A DNA stretch of 64,000 nt from NCBI GenBank assembly GCA_020632875.1, contig JACKET010000005.1, forward strand, positions 248,001-312,000, in the 5' to 3' direction. The position numbers and the translations under genes were made by a program. Positions 34,801 through 43,599 of this stretch are shown one piece after another. The notes under the pieces are model-generated. The model searched no databases. It had not been told where the DNA came from and saw nothing but the letters and a program-made list of their open reading frames with translations. The stretch is from Alphaproteobacteria bacterium. Lineage in GTDB: Bacteria > Myxococcota_A > UBA796 > GCA-2862545. Numbering within the stretch: position 1 is the first letter of the stretch; each line of letters starts with the position of its first letter.

Positions 34801-37302
34801 ATGCGCGTCTCCCTGTTCGTCCTCGCGAGCCTGATCGCCGGCTGCAAGAAGTCCGCGCCGCCGGTCGACCCGCTCGATCAGCCGCTCGGGTGGGCGCCGG
34901 GCATCACGCGGGGCACGCTGTCCAACGGGGTCCAGTGGTTCGCGATCGATGGCGGTGAATCCACCGTGCGGCTCGTGGTCCGCGCGGGCTCCGCCGACGA
35001 GACGGCCGACCAGCAGGGCGCCGCTGCGGGGGTGGCCGCGGCCACAAGTGCAGCGCCCGAGGTGGGGGAGTGGGGCACGGTGCTCACCGTGACGGGCACC
35101 GACCTGCCCGTGGCCCTCGAGAAGCTGCGCGACGCCGTGTGTTGCGCGGCGCCGCCCGATCCGGCTGCCGCGGGCTACCACCACACGTGGTACGCGGGGT
35201 CCAACGTCGCCGTGGTCGTGACCGGCGAGACGGCCGACGTCGAGGCCGAGGTGAAGCGCGCGCTCGGCGGGCTCGCGTCGGGCGACGTGCCCGTGCGCAC
35301 CGTGCCGGACGCGCCGACGGGCACGGTCTACGACGTGTCCGTCGACCCGGGGCTGGCCTCGGCCCACGTGCGGCTCCTCTCCCCGCGGCCCCTGCCGGGC
35401 GGCGACACGGTGCGCTGGCAGCGCGAACGGCTCCTCGAGCAGGTGGGGCTCTCCATCCTCCGGGCCCGGCTCGAGCGGCGCTCCCGGGACGTCGATGCGC
35501 CCTTCGCGTCGGCATCGGCTGCCGTGCTCCCCGCGATGCCAGGCATGGGCGTGAACGTGCTCGAAGCCGACGGAGACGCGCTCGAGGCGTACGCCGGGCT
35601 GCTCGCAGAGGGGCGGCGGCTCGCCACGTGGGGCGTGTTGAACAGCGAGATCCGGGTCGCCGAGAAGGCCGTCGTCGACGCGGCCCGGGCGGCCGCACCC
35701 GAAGGCCCCGAGGCGCTCGCCGAGGCCGTCGAAGCGCTCGTGGTCCGGGGCTTCCCGGTGCCCGGTTCTGCGCGGGTGGCCGTGCTCGCCGAGACCCATG
35801 TGCCCTCCTTCACGGTCGCCGAGCTGACGGACTGGGCGCACGGGTTCCTCGCGGGGGGCACGGAGGTCGAGATCGTCGCGCCGACCGAGATTCCAGAGGC
35901 TGCGATCCATGAGGTCGAAGCGCGCGTGGGCGCCATGCGGCTCGAGCCGCCCGTCGACCAGGGCACCCTGACGACCCTCGCCGAGCCGCCTGCGCCGGGC
36001 TCCATCGCGAAGCGGTCGCCGGTCGGCGAGACGGGCTTCGAGCGATGGGAGCTCTCGAACGGAGCGGTGGTGCTCGTCCGCGACATGCCCGGTCCCGTCG
36101 CGTTCCGCGCGGTGCGGGAGGGCGGGCTCGACGGCTTCTCCGACGAGACGTGGCGCGCGGCGGCCCTGGCGCCCGCCGTGCGCGAGGCCAGCGGGCTCGG
36201 CGAGCACGACCCGGCGTCGATCACGCGGTTCCTCGCGGCCCGCGACGCCCGGGCGAACGCGAGCATCGACGCCCAGCGGGCCATGCTGTCCGGCGGTTCG
36301 TCGCCCGAGGATGTCGGGATCGCGCTCCAGCAGCTCCACCTGCTCATGGCCGCGCCTCGCTTCACCGAAGAGGGGCTCGAGGCCGCGCGCTCCCGCGTGA
36401 CGGCCGATCGCCTCGAGCGTCTCGACGACCCGATGGAGGCCTTCGAGGCGGCGTGGTCCGAGGCGCTCTTCAACGACCCACGCCGCATCCCGATCGACGA
36501 GCAGGCGCTCGAGGCCGTCGCGCTCGGTGACGTCGAGCAGGCGTGGAAGGCCCTGTTCAGCGACCCGTCCGACTTCCGGTTCGTCGTCGCGGGCGACGTG
36601 CCCGACGACTTCGACACCCTCGTGTCGCGCTGGCTCGCGAGCATCCCGTCCGCCGACACGGGCGTCGAGCGCAAGCAGCGGAAGCCCACCCGGGACGACG
36701 AGGCCTCCGTGTCCATCGAGCTTCGGGCAGGCCTCGAGGCGCGGGCGTTCGTGCGGATCGAGTCGGGTGGCGTCCTGCCCGACGGCTCGGCCGCGACCCG
36801 CGAGCGCGCGCGGGCCGTGGCGGGCGTGCTGGAGACGCTCCTCCGCGAGGATCTCGTCGAGTCGGCCGGGGGCCTGTACGGGGTGCGGGCTTCGGTGGCG
36901 CTGGAGAGCTGGCCGCGGCCGCACTACGTCGTGCGGGCCCAGCTCACCTCGCACCCCGCGCTCGTCGACGAGCACGCTGCCCACGCACACGAGGCCTTCG
37001 AGCGGTTCGTCGCGGCGCCCCTGGATGCGTTCTACGTCGAGAAGTACGTCGAGGCCGAGACGAAGCGCCGCGATGCGTCCAGCAGCGTGTACTGGGTCTC
37101 GGCGATGGTCGACGCGCTCGAGTGGGGCGACGACCCCGCCGCCATCGGCGACTGGCCGAAGCACCTCGCCGCGATCACGCCCCAGTCGCTGCACACCGAC
37201 GCGAAGGCGTGGCTCCGGTCCGACTACCTCGCGACGGGCGTGTTGAAGCCGGGCGAGGGGGCCGTGGAGGCGCCGCCACCCCTGGCGGTCGGCCGTCCGT
37301 AG
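34801..37302 (+). CDS. M16 (pitrilysin)-like lipoprotein lacking the zinc motif
   Basis: 833 residues. Seen: lipoprotein signal MRVSLFVLASLIAGCKK (Cys at 15); then an M16-like opening (TRGTLSNGVQWFAIDGGEST, VRLVVRAGSADETADQQGAA). Where active M16 proteases have HxxEH after the GS-E-GQQGLAH block, the sequence is AAAGVAAATS, so no zinc ligands are present. Later segments show the M16 repeat pattern (FERWELSNGAVVLVRDMPGP, RAVREGGLDGFSDETW; FVVAGDVPDDFDTLVSRWLA). Inference: an envelope-bound, non-catalytic M16 homologue, perhaps a partner of an active subunit encoded elsewhere. An alternative start six bases upstream (34795) exists. Confidence 0.82.
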   Translation: MRVSLFVLASLIAGCKKSAPPVDPLDQPLGWAPGITRGTLSNGVQWFAIDGGESTVRLVVRAGSADETADQQGAAAGVAAATSAAPEVGEWGTVLTVTGTDLPVALEKLRDAVCCAAPPDPAAAGYHHTWYAGSNVAVVVTGETADVEAEVKRALGGLASGDVPVRTVPDAPTGTVYDVSVDPGLASAHVRLLSPRPLPGGDTVRWQRERLLEQVGLSILRARLERRSRDVDAPFASASAAVLPAMPGMGVNVLEADGDALEAYAGLLAEGRRLATWGVLNSEIRVAEKAVVDAARAAAPEGPEALAEAVEALVVRGFPVPGSARVAVLAETHVPSFTVAELTDWAHGFLAGGTEVEIVAPTEIPEAAIHEVEARVGAMRLEPPVDQGTLTTLAEPPAPGSIAKRSPVGETGFERWELSNGAVVLVRDMPGPVAFRAVREGGLDGFSDETWRAAALAPAVREASGLGEHDPASITRFLAARDARANASIDAQRAMLSGGSSPEDVGIALQQLHLLMAAPRFTEEGLEAARSRVTADRLERLDDPMEAFEAAWSEALFNDPRRIPIDEQALEAVALGDVEQAWKALFSDPSDFRFVVAGDVPDDFDTLVSRWLASIPSADTGVERKQRKPTRDDEASVSIELRAGLEARAFVRIESGGVLPDGSAATRERARAVAGVLETLLREDLVESAGGLYGVRASVALESWPRPHYVVRAQLTSHPALVDEHAAHAHEAFERFVAAPLDAFYVEKYVEAETKRRDASSSVYWVSAMVDALEWGDDPAAIGDWPKHLAAITPQSLHTDAKAWLRSDYLATGVLKPGEGAVEAPPPLAVGRP

Positions 37303-37349
37303 CCCGTTCTGCGCCCTGCAAGGGATCGAGCTTCGAGCGTCCCAAGGCA

Positions 37350-37575
37350 TCACGCAGATGACGCAGAAGGACGCAGATGACGCAGAAACGAGGCTGACCC
37401 GGGTCCAGCGTCTTCGCGTCCCCGGGCACCTCTGATGGGGATGCACCGCCAAGACCGCCAGCGTCCACCCGTGAGGTCAGGGCTGTCGAGGGACGTCTCC
37501 GCGTTCGGGTCGACAGAGCGGGCCTTCTTACGGACCGGATTCGGAACTCACCAGAGCAGGCCGGCATTTCGGGCC
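37350..37575. repeat. Dispersed intergenic repeat, copy 2
   Basis: Starts with the same 44-base block as 1806-1849 and ends with ACGGACCGGATTCGG, ACTCACCAGAGCAGGCCGGC and ATTTCGGGC (CACCAGAGCAGGCC at 37549-37562). The right half, TTCGGGTCGACAGAGCGGGC and onward, is nearly identical to 40287-40360. Located in the gap after the M16-like gene. The remaining sequence to 37685 has no gene. Confidence 0.75.
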
Positions 37576-37685
37576 TGCTCGAGTGAGCTTGCTTCGGTCC
37601 CAGGCCGTAATATCGACAGATTTCATTCGTTGAAGCTTCGCAAAACGTGGATCCGCATCCAGTGGGGGCCGTCACGGGTCGAGCG

Positions 37686-37733
37686 TGTGGGTTCCGGAAA
37701 CTCTGACCGGTCGATTCCGGAAAGTATGGCCGG
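37686..37733 (+). repeat. IS21 left terminal repeats
   Basis: Two sub-repeats at 37691-37710 (GTTCCGGAAACTCTGACCGG) and 37714-37733 (ATTCCGGAAAGTATGGCCGG), beginning at the element tip TGTG. They match the right-end sub-repeats in inverse orientation. Confidence 0.8.
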
Positions 37734-37742
37734 TCGGTTGGG

Positions 37743-38544
37743 TCAAGAGTTGCTCGGGTCGGAAGAGGTTTCAAGCGGCGTGATGTGCTGAGTCCGGTGG
37801 GACGGACCGCTCAGCACGAGGAGACGGCCGCGCTCGAGGATGCGGTCGACGATGGCCTCGGCCAGATCGCGGTCGTGGAGAACGTCGCCCCAGGCATTCA
37901 GAGGCGACTTGTTCGTCGAAGACCATCGGTCGCTGCGCCAGATGGCGGTCGTTGACGACATGGAATCCTGATCGTGCGGGACGTTGGCCGCGTCGTTGCT
38001 GTAGGCGAGGTAGCCGACTTCGTCGACGACGAGCACCTGCGGGGACGTGAGGTGGCGAGCACATCGCGGAAGCCGCCGCGGCGAGCCGCGTCCGACAGGT
38101 CGGAGATCAGCTCGGCCGCGGTGACGAAGCGCGCCGTGAAGCCGTTCTGGATGGCCTTGTAGGCGATCGAGATGGCGAGGTGGGTCTTCCCGCGTCCGGT
38201 CTTCCCGAAGAGGATGAGGTTGCGGCCCTCGCTGACGAGCTCCCGGGCCGAGGTAGCTGCCGAGCATGGCCTTCCGAAGGTTGGACTGCAGCCCAGAAGT
38301 TGAACTCGTCGACGGTTCGCAGGAACGGGAAGCCCGCGCGGCGAACCTGCTGGTTGATGCGGGTGTTCCGGCGCTGGGCGATCTCCTCGGCGAAGAGCGT
38401 GGCGAGCAGTCGGCGTGGGCTCCATTGCTCCGCCTCAGCGCGCTCGCAGAGAGCGCTCCAGTGGCGACAGGCGTAGGCCAGGTGCAGCCGCTTGAGGAGA
38501 GGCTCGAGGTCGAGGGTCTCGGGATCGAAGGGCAGGTCACTCAT
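37743..38544 (-). pseudogene. istB: IS21 helper ATPase gene, frameshifted
   Basis: IstB is the AAA+ ATPase that assists IS21 transposase. Seen in pieces across different frames: N-terminus MSDLPFDPETLDLEPLLKRL and AYACRHWSALCERAEAEQWS, then after a frame change NLILFGKTGRGKTHLAISIA (Walker A), KAIQNGFTARFVTAAELISD, then another frame with VLVVDEVGYLAYS (Walker B), and finally LAEAIVDRILERGRLLVLSG to the stop at 37743. At least three frame changes separate these blocks, so no full protein can be made. Neighbouring chromosomal genes are intact, so decay of this copy is more likely than bad sequence. Confidence 0.85.
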
Positions 38545-39947
38545 TTGGCCGCGACCCTCCGGCGCGCTCCGAAGAGGCCGGCGACGTACGCCGCGTCGTA
38601 GCAGCGGACGTCGGCCGCAGCGCGGAAGGCATGGCGCATGGCGTCCGGGCCGTGTTGCTGCAGAAGCGCGTGGAGTGCGGCCACCGCCTCGTCCCAGTTG
38701 GGGTCGCGATGGCAGAGCTCGGTGAGGAAGGCCTCGACTCCGCCACCGAGATCCAGGAGATCATTGCCGTCGCGTGTACTGCCGACCGCAGCTCGACAGC
38801 GCTCGAAGCTGGGCTTCGCGCTGGGCAGGATGCGTCGATCGCACCTGCTCGGCGGGCTTCCGCAGGTAGGTGTACTCCCGGCCTCCCGCCACGATCCGGA
38901 GCCGGTCGCGGTGGACGAGAGCGTGCCGTCCTTGCCGGCGAGGTCGGGATCGACCGCGTATTCGTGAGCCTCCGGGCGAACGTGACGTACGCCGTGGGGC
39001 CCGATGGAGAGGGGCTTGCGGATGGCGAGCTCGTTCGGGGTCACCCCGAGGCGCGGAGGCGAGGCAGCTCCTCCAGCCGACGCTCCTCGGGCAGAATGCC
39101 CGTGGCGCGGCTCAGGCGTTCGTGATTCGCCTGCTGGAGCCACTCGGTGAGCTGGGTCTCGAGGTCCTCCATGTCGTGGAACCGGCGCTGCTTGAAGAAC
39201 GACGACTTCACCCAGCCGACGATCCGCTCGATGGAGCCTTCTGGTTCGGGAGTACGGCCAGCAGACGTGGGCGGCGAAGGCCGATGTCCATCGCGGCCTG
39301 CGCGAAGGTGTGGTTCCACTCGGTGATCTTGCCGTCCTTCTCCCACTTCAGCGCCACGGTCTTCGGTCGGTCGAAGACGGCCAGAGTCAGGGATCCGCCG
39401 AGCTGGACGAAGTGATCGAGCAGGGTGCGCACGAGAGTCTCGGCGGTCTCGTCCTCGACGAGGGTGACGCACGCAAACCGCGACCACTTGAGTCGGGAGG
39501 CGAAGAACTTCACCCGTCGCGTGGAGCCGTCGACGAACGTGACCTCGACGGTCCCGAAGTCGTGCTGCGAGAACTCTCCGCCAGCCTCTCGAACGGGAGG
39601 TGAAGTCGCAGACCGGCTCTCGGATGTCGCGAACCATGTCGTAGAACGCGCTCTTTCCGCCCTCGTAGCCTTCATGCCGAGCACGCCGAAGGAGCTCGAG
39701 CGTGAGGACATCGGCCCTGACGGGCGATCTCGTTTTCGACGAAGAGGCGGAAGCGCGCAGTGGTGCTGGGACGCCCGAGCTTGCGTGTCTGGCGCAGCAG
39801 GGCGTCGCTGGGGTCTTCGATGGGTTCTTCGGCCTGGATCCGTCGGATTGCGCGGATGCTGACCCCGGTCTGCCGCCGCACGACTTCCTGCGAGACCCCC
39901 GCCTGTCGCAGCTGCTGGACGGTGTACCGCGTGAGCGCAGAGTGCAT
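38541..39947 (-). pseudogene. istA: IS21 transposase gene, frameshifted
   Basis: IstA is a DDE transposase with an N-terminal helix-turn-helix. Seen in successive frames: ATG at 39947 with MHSALTRYTVQQLRQAG and VVRRQTGVSIRAIRRIQAEE (HTH), then LTLELLRRARHEGYEGGKSA, then QHDFGTVEVTFVDGS (first Asp), LTLAVFDRPKTVALKW (second Asp), then SIERIVGWVKSSFFKQRRF (Glu) and LTEWLQQANHERLSRA. The final frame ends at the TGA overlapping istB ATG. The DDE residues survive but lie on three different reading frames. Four or more frame changes. Confidence 0.85.
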
Positions 39948-40203
39948 GCGGTCCTCCGCACTCCGTACCCGGTCGTGGCCGATGGACGCTGCCGCCCCCA
40001 TGGACGCTGTGGACGGGCTTTCCGGGCCGCAGCGCACCGAAGGGTCGCAGGGCCCGCCCACAGCCCCCACAGGGGCTTGGACAACCTGGCCGTCGAACAC
40101 ATCGACAGGGCGGGCCTCACGAGAGGCCAGGTTGCCCACAGCGCCCACAGGGCCTGCTGCTGTGGAGATCTGGATTCTGGTCATGTTCACCTCCGTTGGT
40201 GAA

Positions 40204-40252
40204 CCGGCCAGACTTTCCGGAATGGGGGCGGCCAGACTTTCCGGAACTCACA
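40204..40252 (-). repeat. IS21 right terminal repeats
   Basis: Sub-repeats at 40204-40223 (CCGGCCAGACTTTCCGGAAT) and 40231-40247 (GCCAGACTTTCCGGAAC), with the element ending CTCACA at 40252. Reverse complements of the left-end sub-repeats. Confidence 0.8.
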
Positions 40253-40365
40253 GAGCGTCCTCGTTTCCCCGGGCACCCTGTCGAGGGACGCGCGTTCGGG
40301 TCGACAGAGCGGGCCTTCTTGCGGACCGGATTCGGTACTCACCAGAGCAGGCCGGCATTTCGACC
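40253..40365. repeat. Dispersed intergenic repeat, copy 3 (right part, interrupted by IS21)
   Basis: Begins at the target duplication GAGCG and continues TCCTCGTTTCCCCGGGCACC, matching 1868-1885 of copy 1, then TTCGGGTCGACAGAGCGGGC as in copy 2 and CACCAGAGCAGGCCGGCATT (40340-40359). Joining the sequence left of the IS (CGTCACGGGTCGAGCG) to this side, minus one GAGCG, restores the copy-1 order (CGTCGCGGGTCGGGCGTCCT). Confidence 0.78.
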
Positions 40366-40369
40366 CCAC

Positions 40370-40636
<267 letters not shown>

Positions 40637-41887
40637 TCAGTGGAACGCCTCGGGCCTGCCGCGGCCCGCCCAGGCGGACAGCGCGAAGAACACCCAGATC
40701 CCGAGGTGCGGCGCCTCCTGCACCAGCAGCCCCGGCAGGCCGCCGTAGTACCCCGCGAGCCGACGCATCGGTGGGGTGGGCAGGCACAGCACCGCGAACG
40801 CCAGCCCCGCCGGGACCGCCGCCCACCACGGGAGCCGGCCGCTCCGCAGGGCCGCCCACACCGCGACGAATGCGGGTGCGAGCCACACCAGGTGGTGGTC
40901 GAACGTGTACACCGGGACGAGCAGCATCGCCGCGCTCGCAGCGCCCACGCGGGCCGCCCGCACGACCGGATCCGTCGACCTCCAGAAGAACAGGGCGGCC
41001 ATCGCGCCGCCGAGGGCGACCAGCACGGCGAACGACCCGATGCGTGCTGGCGTCGAGAGGGTGTCGCCGCCGGGGGCGAGCTGGTCGAGCACCCCGGGCA
41101 CGCTGTGGTTGCCGAACATGCCGATGCGGATGGTCAGCCCGTTGTAGTCGCCGGACCCGAGACCCGGCACGACGCGGCCCCAGAAGCTCGCCTGGCCCGC
41201 CGGACCGACCACCAGCAGCGAGGCGACCGACGCCACCAGGCCCGTCGCCAGGGCCGCCGCCACGGCCCTGAAGCGCCCCTCCACCAGGAACAGCCCCACG
41301 AACACGAGCGGCGCCAGCTTGCCCATCACGGCGAGCCCCACCAGCACGCCGCCCGCCCACTGGCTCCGGCGGACCAGCACGACCCCGGACATGGCCAGGA
41401 ACAGCACGGCGTTGTTCGCCTGGCCGAGGTGGTGGCCGTACGCGACGCCCGACAGCAGGGCCAGCGACACGGCGAGCGTGGCGAGCACCTCGGTGGGATC
41501 GAGCTCCGACCAGCCGAGCGCGAGCACCGCGATCGTGCCGAGCAGCGCGAGCTCGGAGAGCACCCGCCAGATCGCGAGGCCGGTCTCGAGGTCGACCGCG
41601 GGGGCCCAGACGAACGCGAACACCGCGGCCGGCGGGTAGATCCAGGGGTGCACCGCGTTCCGGCGCACGCCCTCGGCGGCCGCAGCGGCGTCGAGCGACG
41701 CGGTGTCGTACGGATCGCCGCCCGCCAGCGCGACCTTCGCGGCGTAGTGGTAGGTCGCGTAGTCGCGGCCCACCGAGCCGGCCGGCGCGGGCGGCCGCTC
41801 GGGCACGAGCAGCGCGAGCACGTGCCAGAGCCCCGCAGCAGCGAGCACGAGGGCGAGGAGGGCGCGTCGGTCCGTCACGGCGCCCAT
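40637..41887 (-). CDS. GT87-like polyprenyl-phosphate-dependent mannosyltransferase (GT-C fold)
   Basis: 416 residues with about ten hydrophobic segments (LLALVLAAAGLWHVLALLV, VAYGHHLGQANNAVLFLAMS, LLVPVYTFDHHLVWLAPAFV). Seen: the GT-C/GT87 pattern of an Asp in the first periplasmic loop (VGRDYATYHYAAKVALAGGD PYD, broken here) and WIYPPAAVFAF, HLGQANN. Such enzymes use polyprenyl-phosphate sugars on the outer side of the inner membrane to build envelope glycans. Substrate not determined. The stop abuts the heptamer array. The start at 41887 is 13 bp from the divergent second glycosyltransferase gene, so both promoters must lie inside coding sequence or further away. Confidence 0.86.
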   Translation of the reverse strand: MGAVTDRRALLALVLAAAGLWHVLALLVPERPPAPAGSVGRDYATYHYAAKVALAGGDPYDTASLDAAAAAEGVRRNAVHPWIYPPAAVFAFVWAPAVDLETGLAIWRVLSELALLGTIAVLALGWSELDPTEVLATLAVSLALLSGVAYGHHLGQANNAVLFLAMSGVVLVRRSQWAGGVLVGLAVMGKLAPLVFVGLFLVEGRFRAVAAALATGLVASVASLLVVGPAGQASFWGRVVPGLGSGDYNGLTIRIGMFGNHSVPGVLDQLAPGGDTLSTPARIGSFAVLVALGGAMAALFFWRSTDPVVRAARVGAASAAMLLVPVYTFDHHLVWLAPAFVAVWAALRSGRLPWWAAVPAGLAFAVLCLPTPPMRRLAGYYGGLPGLLVQEAPHLGIWVFFALSAWAGRGRPEAFH

Positions 41888-41900
41888 GTAGCACGGTTAG

Positions 41901-43553
41901 ATGGGCGCCATGCTCGGCGGGGACGACACGCTACCGGGCCGCGCGTCCGGCGGCCTGCTCGGGCCCGTGCTGTTGCTCGCGGCCGCGCTGGTGCTGCGCT
42001 TCGCCTTCCTGTGCGACGACGCGTACATCAGCTTCCGGTACTCCCGGAACCTCGCGCGGGGCCTGGGCCTTCGCTACAACCCCGGCGAGCACGTGCCCGT
42101 CGAGGGGTTCAGCAACCTCGGGTGGGTGCTGTACGGCGCGGTGTTCGAGGGCCTGCTGCTCGACCCCACGTTCTGGCTGCCGCTCACGTCGGGGCTCGTC
42201 GGCCTGCTCGGGGTCGCGCTCGTGTACGTGTGGGGGCGACGACACCTGCTGTTGTCCGAGCCCCTGGCGCTCGTCGCCGCGGCCCTGCTCGGCTGGTGCC
42301 CGGCGTGGGCCGTCTGGAGCACGGGGGGCCTGGCGACCGTGCCGTTCGCGGTGGCGGTGCTGTGGCTGTTCGAGCGGGCCGTGCTCGAGCCGCGGTCGGG
42401 CGTCGGGAGCCTCGTGCTGGCGGGGCTCCTGGTGATGCTGCTGCGGATCGAGGGGGCGGCGTGGGTCGCGCTCGTGCTGGCCGTGGGTGCGGCGTGGGGG
42501 CGCGAGGCGCCGGAGCGGAATGCCCGGCTGGTGCGGGCGGCCGCCGTGCTCGCCGCCGCGTTCGTCGCATACACGGCGGTGCGCGGCTGGTGGTTCGGTG
42601 CGCTCGTGCCGCACACGGCCATGGTGAAGGTCGCGCCCGGGCCGGACCGCCTGGATCGGGGGCTCCGGTACGTCGCGCTGTTCGCGCTGACCTTCGGCAC
42701 GCCGCTGTTCCTGCTGGGTGCGGCGCCGGGCCTGCTGCGGGAGCGGATCGGGCGCGCCCTGCTCGCGATGGTCGGCGGAGCGGCGGTGTTCGGCACCCTC
42801 GCGGGCGGCGACTTCCTGCCGATGGGCCGGCTGCTGGTGGTCGGGCTGCCGTTCGGCGCCTGGGCCCTGGCCCTCGCGCTGCAGGAGGTCGCGGATCGGC
42901 GCGGCATGCGCGTCGCTGCGGTCGGTGCGTGGGCCATTCTCGCCGTCGGCGTGCTGCCGGCAGCGGGGCTCTCGGTGGCGCCGTGGTGGATGCTCGCCGG
43001 GCTCCACGTCCGCTACACCGACATGACGCCGATGAGCGAGCTGTCGCGGTGGGTGCGCACGAAGGAGAACGCCGACGGCTTCGCGGCGCGCGGGCGGGCC
43101 CTGCACGACTACGCCGCCCGCGGCGACTCGATGGTCGCGCCGGCCATCGGCGCGGTCGGGTACTACAGCGACCTGTTCGTGTACGACCAGCACGGCCTGG
43201 TGACGCGCGACGTGGGGCTCCGCGAGGTCGGCCCCGACGAGCCGCCGCGGTCGCCGGGCCACGACAAGTACGTCGACGCCGCGTATTTCGCGCCCCTGCA
43301 CCCGACGTACCTGCACACCAAGATCGTGTTCGGGCGCCGCAGCGCGAAGCGGATGCGCGAGCTGCTCGATCGCTGGGACGTGCCGATCGCGCTGCAGCAG
43401 GAGTACGCGCCCCGCTTCCACGAGATCGTCCTGCCCGGGCGATCCGAGCGCCACTTCCTCCTGCTCGTTCAGCGCACGGGGCCCGACGAGGACGCCGCTG
43501 TCCTGTGGAGGAACTTCTTCGAGAGCACGCGGACCCTCGCAGCCGATCTATGA
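41901..43553 (+). CDS. GT-C membrane glycosyltransferase, AftB-like
   Basis: 550 residues. Seen: FLCDDAYISFRYSRNLARGL, YNPGEHVPVEGFSNLGW, the acidic first-loop motif (DDAYIS) and VEGxSN motif shared with actinobacterial AftB-type and related polyprenyl-dependent sugar transferases; then eight to nine membrane segments and a soluble C-terminal domain (FVYDQHGLVTRDVGLREVGP, HEIVLPGRSERHFLLLVQRT). Located in the inner membrane with the active site outside. The sugar is unknown; the AftB comparison rests on motif similarity. Divergent from the GT87-like gene. Followed by the scaffold gene after 46 bp. Confidence 0.84.
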   Translation: MGAMLGGDDTLPGRASGGLLGPVLLLAAALVLRFAFLCDDAYISFRYSRNLARGLGLRYNPGEHVPVEGFSNLGWVLYGAVFEGLLLDPTFWLPLTSGLVGLLGVALVYVWGRRHLLLSEPLALVAAALLGWCPAWAVWSTGGLATVPFAVAVLWLFERAVLEPRSGVGSLVLAGLLVMLLRIEGAAWVALVLAVGAAWGREAPERNARLVRAAAVLAAAFVAYTAVRGWWFGALVPHTAMVKVAPGPDRLDRGLRYVALFALTFGTPLFLLGAAPGLLRERIGRALLAMVGGAAVFGTLAGGDFLPMGRLLVVGLPFGAWALALALQEVADRRGMRVAAVGAWAILAVGVLPAAGLSVAPWWMLAGLHVRYTDMTPMSELSRWVRTKENADGFAARGRALHDYAARGDSMVAPAIGAVGYYSDLFVYDQHGLVTRDVGLREVGPDEPPRSPGHDKYVDAAYFAPLHPTYLHTKIVFGRRSAKRMRELLDRWDVPIALQQEYAPRFHEIVLPGRSERHFLLLVQRTGPDEDAAVLWRNFFESTRTLAADL

Positions 43554-43599
43554 TGCCGGCCGCCATGCCCTGGGGAGGGTGCGGCGCGAAGAGGTTGGG

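Larger units (their letters stand above)
37686..40252. mobile_element. Decayed IS21-family insertion sequence (about 2.57 kb)
   Basis: Boundaries come from matching ends: the left begins TGTGGGTTCCGGAAACTCTG and the right ends CTTTCCGGAACTCACA, which is its inverted copy with few mismatches. Each end carries two sub-repeats of the ATTCCGGAAAGTMTGGCCGG type, typical of IS21 multiple terminal repeats. GAGCG occurs directly outside both ends (37681-37685, 40253-40257), a 5-bp target duplication. Inside, on the minus strand, are istA and istB in IS21 order with the stop of istA overlapping the ATG of istB, both broken by frameshifts. The part from 39948 to 40203, ahead of istA, has no recognised gene. 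Confidence 0.88.

Noticed and set aside
37466..37740. Short open frames in the gap after the M16-like gene
   Set aside because: They run through the dispersed repeat and the IS end, which are non-coding in the other copies.
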